NCBI GenBank assembly: GCA_036897485.1
Contig: JAYMTF010000034.1
Location: 1-64,000, forward strand
Reading direction: 5' to 3'
Length of the DNA stretch: 64,000 nucleotides
From: Pelargonium nanum
Lineage: Eukaryota > Streptophyta > Magnoliopsida > Geraniales > Geraniaceae
This document shows positions 57,161-64,000 of the stretch, piece by piece. Both the position numbers and the translations under genes were made by a program. Below the pieces are notes generated by a model. The model worked only from the letters and a program-made list of their open reading frames with translations. It was not told where the DNA came from and made no database searches. How positions within the stretch are numbered: the first letter of the stretch is position 1; every line of letters starts with the position of its first letter.

Positions 57161-60100
57161 TCAATCATTTGTATATGACTTCACTGAATTCTTAAGTGAC
57201 ATGTGAGAAGATTCATCTTTCTCGAAAAGGCGCTCAATCAAATCATCCCAATTTTCTCTGGGCCTACTCTTTATAGCTGAAACATGGGATGATTCTCCAC
57301 TTGAACTCACTGCATCATCTTCCTCGTTGAAAGTTCCATACGGAGAATGTGAATAGGCATGCGGAACAGCTAGTGTCACAGCTCTACGCAGAGCAGCATT
57401 GTACTCCTCGGTATGTTCTTTGACCAATGTCTCCTGCCGCTCCATTTTCTGCTTCGCCGGGGTCTCCGTGCTCCCATCATTCTCCCGCATCAACTGGGTT
57501 TGAGAGTAAGAGTTCAGAGCGTTGAGATGTTTTGTGCCATAAACTATTGTTGAAACAGACTCAACGGTTCTAACTAACTTATTACTTATGTTAAGGATAT
57601 TATTGCTAAATTATGCATTACTAACTGACCAAAAAGGAAAGTGGACAATCATTTTCGGGACAAAAGTTTTGGAGAAAGTGAACATGGGACAGAGGAAATA
57701 GATGCAATATCCAACAAGAGAAAAAGAAGGAAAAAAAAACTTACGTCCAGAGCCCTCGTGGCTTCTCTCTCAATCCAAATAATGGCATGATCAGAAGTTG
57801 CATTGCAAGAAATAACTATATGCTCGAACCTCCCATCTACTGGGACTGCCGTCCTCACAACTGGGGGAAACCTTCCCATCCTGTGGATAAAATTGAATTA
57901 GTTGGCATATCCATCCTTTTCTCAATAAAAACACTAAGAACCAATATGGTATAGTCTGCCAAATTTTTCACTTGGAAGATGCTAATGGAGATTGGCCTTT
58001 ATATTTCTCAACTCGTAAAATATGTATACCATTTATAAGAAGCAAAACATTGATGCTTAGCAGTACAGACTTACACCTAAGTTTCAGGGGATCTTAAATA
58101 AGCATCAGTATGCCACATAAATTAAATGAGTGAATTTGTAGTCAACTAATCATGCTCTTTATGTTTGTACCTGCAAGGCTTTCTCTCAACAATGTGATAA
58201 AGGCGACCAGGTGCATACAGCCGCCTTGGATCTTTGAGCATCTTCTCTTCTGGTATACATGTATCCCTCATGCACCTTAAGCATAGTAGGCATGGCAAAC
58301 TGTTCAACCAAACAGAAATCAACTTCATGACCATGACTACAGTGAATCAGTGCCTAAAAAGTGAGTAACAAAATTAATAGAGTATGTTGGCATCACCCAA
58401 CAAAATTCTCTTAGACATTAATTTGGTCGGAAGATTGACAGGCCTCACATGGTTTAATACATGATTTTGTGTGTGTTCCTTTATTGGCTTAAATTATTAC
58501 TCCGAAGTTCTATCTGCTCTGCAAAATTATATGCCTATTTTGGTGGTTTGTGGGGGAAACAGAGGGTATGACATATTGGCTCTTAAAATTGAAAATTGTG
58601 AACATTAGGACAACTTCCAGTTCTAGGAGCCAATTAGCTATAGCAAAAGCTATTGATCAAAATACCAGAAAAGTGACTTGAAAATGTCTTCCAAGGGTGT
58701 AGCTGTCCGCGGTAAGAAGTCATCCTGGTTCAGAGCACAGCAAAAAAGTTCAGAGAATACATTGGCAGGCAATTCCAAGGGAAGATTTTACAGTTATCTA
58801 CAATAAATAACTATAACATCAGTTCAACCACATTTTCAAAATTAATATTAAAATCAATGAGCAGAATTTAGGTATTGGGCAGGCATGCCAACAAGTGTGC
58901 ATGGCAGGTGTTTTTATATGTTGTACTCATTGCACCTCATTTCAAGCAGCCAATGTGGCACCTCAAAACCGCTCTACCTCGTATTTATGTCCCGCGTGAT
59001 AAGTTAGACTCCTTTCAGTAGAAATGCCATGCTATAAAGGAGTTCCATATTCATAAACCACCCATAGAGGAAAATTTTACTTCTGTCATCACAGAAAAGA
59101 TGCCTTTTTCCTAGAGAATTTGTTAGACAGAAAATTCCTAGGAGATTCATGCAAATTCTGATGCATCTTTCAATTACATTACTTTCTTCTTTTAAGCAGA
59201 CTGAGCTTCATTTCCAGAAACATAATCTTGATATAACCCCAATAGTAACTAGAAGGGAACTTCTGTTAGCACATATTCTCTTTAAGACCGAAAATTTATG
59301 GTTATGGATAAATACTTTTTAAAGTTGTCAAAATAGGTTGTTCTGTATATTTAGTACTTCTAACATTCTGATCCTACCACAGACATATTCCAGCCACTAT
59401 TAATTAAAGATGACTACTGTTTGTACTCAAAGTACTGAGATTTATTACTGAGTAAGGTGGGTATGGTCGGGGATTTGGGACAGCCTCAATCAGAATTTGC
59501 TCTTCAATTACAAAAGTGTTGAAAATTGCAAAACATAGAAACATCATAGAAACTAGGTTTCCTACTGTATTAAATTGTTCTGAGGGCTGAAGCACTATCA
59601 ATAACAACTATGAAAGAAAGCCAATCCTTATTGCTGAGAATGCAAAAAAACATAAGAAAAGAAAGACTATGAACTTGCCTGAAGCACAACGGAGTTGATG
59701 ACATCTGCATACCTCACAGCCAAATTTAGTGACATACATCTTGCAGGTGCAATGGCATAGCACCTAATCCGCTTCCGTTCAATGTTTCCCAACTTATCCC
59801 GATTATGTACCACTACCATAGTTAATAATGCCGCTACACCAGACCCAAGGGAATGTCCCGTGAATGTGAGGGTATAACTTGGATGCTTCTCCACCAGTTC
59901 CTTCAAAACTTCAGATTCTGCGTTCAAAACCCACCCAGCCGCCTTCAATAGACCATTGTGAACATAGCCACCATCAAATTTCTTCTTCCCCAACTTATTA
60001 TCCAATAGACATGCATAGTCGCTCTCCCTTGCCAAATTCAAACCCCTAAAAGCTAGAACTATATCACAATGATCATGATCGAGATATAATATATAGGGAG

Positions 60101-60383
60101 GAGCCCGTCCTTGAGTGTGTTCATAAGTTTTTCTAAGGATTAACCATTCTGGGTTGATACCGTACCCTCCAGGTGGTTCCCAAAGGGGATGGCGAAGATC
60201 ATCCTCGTAGACAGATAAAATGTAGCGGCAAAGACGAGGAACAGGCTCAAACTCTTCGGCAGTGGCATGGCCCCAAGTCTCACTGTCATGTCCTGCAGTA
60301 TGGAGACATCGCTTCCACGCCCAGCGAGCACATGCCAGACAGTAAACACACTCAAGGAGAGGGAGGCCACATATGATTGACAT
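57161..60383 (-). CDS. Class 3 lipase with mono/diacylglycerol-lipase-like N-terminus
   Basis: Five exons on the minus strand: 59679-60383, 58666-58724, 58171-58299, 57745-57880, 57161-57493; in phase, 453 residues. The alpha/beta-hydrolase core has the nucleophile elbow GHSLGSG (S178), with D227 in VRYADVINSVV and H290 in GRLYHIV as plausible triad partners. The N-terminus MSIICGLPLLECVYCLACAR and the LPCLLCLRC segment (about 256-264) are cysteine-rich and could be lipid-modified; that is inference. The C-terminal 110 residues are charged and probably disordered. This matches the plant family annotated as mono-/diacylglycerol lipase N-terminal plus lipase class 3, or calmodulin-binding heat-shock protein; the substrate is not established. 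The first intron starts with GC (CAG|GCAAGT) instead of GT. A leader intron (60393-61257) appears to precede the coding region. Confidence 0.9.
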
Positions 60384-61257
60384 TGATGCTTACTGTCTAA
60401 ACATGATAGAACAATATGGTACCTATTTACAAATGCAACAAATATAACAAGTCAAATGGATTCAGATCAAAGAACAGATTCAAATATACGAACAAAATGG
60501 AAACTAACAGGTAATACAAAGCATATACAGAGAAAATTCTCCAATGGGGATTAAAAGCAGAGAAAGGGAATTTCAAAGTTAATATTTGAAATATGATGCA
60601 ATTCAAGTTAAGCTAAAGGAAACCTACAAGAATGAGAGCAAAGAACCCCATTACCAATACCCGTAATGAGAGAAGAACCCAATTACAACAACAGACGCAA
60701 GGTAACCAATTCGAAACCCAGGGGACAAAAAGCAATTCTAGGAGGAAATAAGAAGCAGAAGTTTACTTCAAATATAAGTCAAAGAGGTTGACCTCAAAAC
60801 TCAGCAGAGATTGACAGTGAAGTTGACCAAAGGATTGCAGATTATGATTAGTCAGAAATTGATAGATTGAGTAAATGGGTCTGTGCCACTAGGGTTACAT
60901 GCACTAAAACACCTTCAACAACTGATCATCACAGCAACAAAAACACACTAAACTCAAGCAAATGAATAAATCAAATTAAAATACAAAAAAACAACACAAA
61001 CCCAGTTGTTAGATTTTGATTTTGGTGAAGGAAAATGCAAGAAAAACACAGATTTCCAAGCAAACTTCAATTTTTCATGACCGAGCCTCTGATTGATCTC
61101 TGACCGGTCGGTGGAGAAATTTTTTGTTATGAACAAAGCATTTTTTTGAAGGAAAATGAGAGGGATATGTGAAGTATATGCTGAGTTGTGATTAGTAAAA
61201 ATTGAAGAATTAAAATTAGACATGAGGAAATAGAATAATGAAATTGAAGAGCTGTAC

Positions 61258-61440
61258 CTGCAAGTCAATGCTCGTAATTGGGTCCTTAAGTTTATGTTGA
61301 GAGGTTGATGGACGAAGAAGGTAGGTTAGGTTAGATTCCATTTCTGATTTCCACATGAAATGTATACTGAACCCAGTTGAAAATTATCATCTTCTTGAAC
61401 ACTGGAACTGTTCTTTTTCTTTCTGGAATTTTCATGGCCA
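61258..61440 (-). other. Probable 5' leader exon of the lipase gene
   Basis: A GT donor (TTGCAG|GTACAG, exon end 61258) pairs with an acceptor (TTAGACAG, exon resumes at 60392) nine bases before the start codon, giving a leader intron of 865 nt. The upstream limit is a guess. The intron contains only short incidental open frames. Confidence 0.5.
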
Positions 61441-62381
61441 TTTTTGGTTTTTATTGATTATACTTTTTTTTTTCTTTTTTTTGTCTCTTTCGAGTCTGTC
61501 CTTGTGGAATGTTTGAGAGAAAACATTTTAATCTGGACATTACCAAAAGTTACTTTTTCAACTGCTGGAAAAATATTTCCTTAATTTTCTCGTTGTCACG
61601 TTTTCAATTTTCAGTTTGAGTCGCGTAAGAGTTAAGATTAGGAGAAATAAGATATTTCATGCATAATACGTACATATTGTCTTAATGTTCTTTTATTTAT
61701 TTTTTTGAAGGTGATTTAAAAAGTTCAATGGGTCTTGCGACACAAAATGAATAGTGATTTGTCTCATTGAGTTAAACGATTCGAATTTGTGCTAATGTAA
61801 AAGTCTTGCATATGACTTTCGCAATTAAAATATTTTTGGACGCGATTTCAATTTATCACTTGTTTTAGTTATTTTTGGACGTGATTTCGAGTCTTTTATC
61901 CGTTTTAATTATTTTAACTGTTTTCTTTATTTATTTTAAGAGTTAAAGTTAATATTGATTCCTCTACTATACATATATATCACAATCGATCCTTTACTAA
62001 TTTTTAAATTACCAACACTACCTCAAGTATTCAATCTCATCATCAATGCCTCAAAACTCATTTTCCATCAATTTATTGAGAATTCTGTTAGTCTCCGTTA
62101 GTTTTAAGCATGTGCACGACACTTGACTTGAAATGAGTTATGTTCCCTCTCTAATTTACTAGAATTAACAAAAAAAAAAAAAAAACTCTTGTGTGACAAG
62201 CCGACTGGTAAAAAACATGTTTAGCTCATATTTTGATGCATGTACAAATGAGGCTCATCAATATAGAAGGAAACTGAATGTTGAAATTCAAAACACATTT
62301 GGGTCGAGTCTATTTGAATAGAAAAACTTTCAATTTAAGACAATAACGTATCGAAAATAATTGTTAACAAATATGAACTCA

Positions 62382-62553
62382 ATTTTTTATTTGATCAGCA
62401 ACGAGACATCATACTCAAAGTAACAATGTTTCTCATTCCCCAAAGGGGACGTCACTCTAAACCCCACCCCATACCGTCGACAAGGAGGCTCGAACTTGAG
62501 ACCTAAGAAGGAATCTAAAGTGTTTTAACCACTTGGCACAACATGTCTTGGTT
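62382..62553 (-). mobile_element. tRNA-derived SINE, same family as 15970-16152
   Basis: Minus-strand order: ACATGTTGTGCCAAGTGG, then GGTCTCAAGTTCGAGCC (B box), a CCGTCGACGGT-like and GGGGTGGGGTTTAGAGTGAC body, then AGAAACATTGTTACTTTGAG and an A-rich tail. It aligns along its whole length with the copy at 15970-16152. Confidence 0.7.
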
Positions 62554-62668
62554 ATGAACTCAATTCGAACTGATCAGTATTTCTATTCCAACTCATTTTT
62601 CGTTTGATGTATGTACAAGTTTTATTGGTACATAATCGAGTTTAATGCCAAAATTCATAAATATTGGA

Positions 62669-62722
62669 TCAACAAATGATTGTTGCTCAACAAATGATTG
62701 TTGCTCAACAAATGATTGTTGA
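62669..62722. repeat. Three tandem copies of an 18-bp near-palindrome
   Basis: TCAACAAATGATTGTTGC is repeated three times with only the last base or two changed. Each unit is itself an imperfect inverted repeat (CAACAA / TTGTTG). Confidence 0.9.
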
Positions 62723-62947
62723 GCAAAATGAGACATTTTTTTCTTAAAAAATTTCATAAATTGTAAATTTATGCAAAAGCTAATTTGTGACTTATAAAAA
62801 GACTAACTTCAAAGGGGTCGGTAAAAATGTGGTTGAAGGTTGCAATTCTTACCTAACAAACAAAATCTTTGAAATTGTTCAAATACCAATGTGACAAATG
62901 ACTTGAAAACACAAATAATATTACCAAATAAGCCCTTGATGACACAC

Positions 62948-63092
62948 AACCAAAATGTTAAAAACACTATTGATTTCCTCTGAACTCTCAAGTTCGAGCC
63001 TTCTTGTCGACGGTATGAGGTGGGTTTTAGAAAAACATTGTTACATAAGAAAAAATATTGTTACTTTGAGTATGATGTCCCGTTACTGATAA
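62948..63092 (+). mobile_element. tRNA-derived SINE copy in plus orientation, older
   Basis: Contains CTCTCAAGTTCGAGCC (B box), GTCGACGGTATGAGGTGGG and TTGTTACTTTGAGTATGATG in the same order as the other two family members. The A box is worn and the body shorter. Confidence 0.6.
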
Positions 63093-63160
63093 TATATGTA
63101 TATATATATATATACACACACACGAGTCCGAAAATACTAATTTAAAGATCATATTAATAA

Positions 63161-63166
63161 TTTATT
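63161..63166 (-). terminator. Polyadenylation signal of the UGT gene
   Basis: AATAAA on the minus strand, 44 nt past the stop codon. Confidence 0.45.
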
Positions 63167-63209
63167 ATTGGGTTTCAGTTAACCTATACTTTTTTCTGTC
63201 CGAAAATAA

Positions 63210-63658
63210 TTAAGCAGCTATGGCTGTAATTTCATTGATAAATTGATCAAGATTTTGATGAGAAGAGCCACCATCCTGCACTGCCTTCCTGGCTGCTTCC
63301 TTCCACTCCATAGCCTTCTTCTTCAACTCTGCAGCCTTTGCTCCATCAGTCACCTCTCTAAAGCAGCTCTCCACCTCTTCTGCTTCAATGCTCCTGAGCC
63401 TCACACCTATCTTCAAAACATCAACCAACAGCTTGGCATTGGGCAGCTGGTCGGACCACTCCGGGGAGGTAATGACCGGAACTCCGGTGACCACCGCCTC
63501 CAGGCACGAGTTCCACCCGCAGTGGGTCATGAAGCATGCCACTGCCTTGTGCATCAACACCTTCTCCTGTGGGCACCATGTCACCACCAGACCCCTGTCT
63601 TTGGTCTCTTCCATGAACTCACTTGACAATTCACCACTCTTCTGATCATCACCTAATT
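63210..63658 (-). CDS. Family 1 UDP-glycosyltransferase, C-terminal exon
   Basis: The exon encodes about 149 residues. It contains the complete 44-residue PSPG box that binds the sugar nucleotide, from WCPQEKVLMHKAVACF through HCGWNSCLEAVVTG to PEWSDQ. The final Gln and the Trp at position 22 fit UDP-glucose use. It ends FINEITAIAA. The likely acceptor is TGTTGTAG before AATTAGGTGATG (63658), preceded by a T-rich tract. Upstream, 63659-64000 is AT-rich and reads as intron, so the N-terminal acceptor-binding half lies beyond the right edge, or the gene is a fragment. The run PSPG-SDQLPNAKLLVDVLKIGVRL resembles groups acting on small phenolics, but the acceptor cannot be predicted from this half. 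Confidence 0.88.
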
Positions 63659-64000
63659 CTACAACATCAATCAAAACGGGAATATAATTAACAAAGAGAT
63701 TTATACTCTATCGGTCGAAGATGTCAATTTTAGGATAGTTTATTGCAAAATGTGATAAATACACGATACTCTAAAATTTCCGAAAAAAAAAAGAAGAAAG
63801 ACAAGAAGAGCAAAATTGATATTTTTTTTTTAAAAAAAAATCGTCAAAGCTAACAAACGGAATTGGTGGAAAATAGTTTAGATAGTCTAAACTTGCAAAA
63901 AGAAATTAAAAATTATGATAATTCACTGCAAAAAGCGACATCAACATATTAGTCATCTATAATTTACGCGAATTTCTATTACGTGAAAAATGAAATTTAG
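63659..64000 (-). other. Probable intron of the UGT gene
   Basis: Very AT-rich with long A and T runs and no coding match on either strand. It directly precedes a good splice acceptor of the UGT exon. Confidence 0.5.

Larger units (their letters stand above)
61441..63160. other. Intergenic region between lipase and UGT genes
   Basis: AT-rich, with two SINEs of one family in opposite orientation (62382-62553 and 62948-63092) and an 18-bp triple repeat between them. A run of about 17 A lies near 62170, and a TA/CA microsatellite at about 63089-63123. No gene recognised. Confidence 0.6.

Overview
This is a nuclear genome window from a flowering plant. Genes are split by AT-rich GT-AG introns, intergenic DNA is AT-rich, and plant SINEs, MITEs and LTR-retroelement fossils are scattered throughout. 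The gene set (CER1-type wax enzyme, PIN-LIKES carrier, GH9 cellulase, ABCC transporter, family 1 glycosyltransferase) is typical of a eudicot. I lean towards an asterid, but the sequence alone does not settle this.

Layout, left to right. (1) 1-645, minus: the 5' three exons of a CER1-like alkane-forming enzyme, running off the left edge. (2) 3563-13748, minus: a complete 17-exon CHR10/ALC1-like SNF2 chromatin remodeler with a C-terminal macro domain and an 8-nt micro-exon next to the ATP-binding loop. (3) 13749-19343: a repeat-rich divergent spacer with three consecutive SINE-like elements and a CACTA-type MITE. (4) 19344-21353, plus: a complete 10-exon PIN-LIKES (PILS) auxin carrier. (5) 24054-40146, plus: a complete 34-exon DNA2/JHS1 nuclease-helicase whose large introns hold retroelement fossils. 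(6) 41062-43310, plus: a two-exon GH9 endo-beta-1,4-glucanase, followed by a degenerate minisatellite. (7) 43876-50640: a long gene-poor stretch with a Mutator-type MITE that has a perfect 9-bp target duplication. (8) 50641-56623, plus: a complete ABCC (MRP) transporter. (9) 57161-60383, minus: a class 3 lipase of the DAG-lipase-like plant family, with one GC-AG intron. (10) 63210-63658, minus: the last exon of a UDP-glycosyltransferase, the rest lying beyond the right edge.

The genes do not form a pathway or cluster: wax synthesis, DNA repair, chromatin, auxin transport, cell wall, vacuolar transport and lipid hydrolysis simply lie side by side. Exon models were built by hand from splice signals, reading phase and remembered family sequences. 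For the six complete genes every exon boundary keeps the reading frame from start to stop. I found no convincing undescribed system. The most interesting points are splicing oddities (8-nt micro-exon, GC donor, a 17-nt splice-like string inside a DNA2 exon) and the structure of several small transposable elements.
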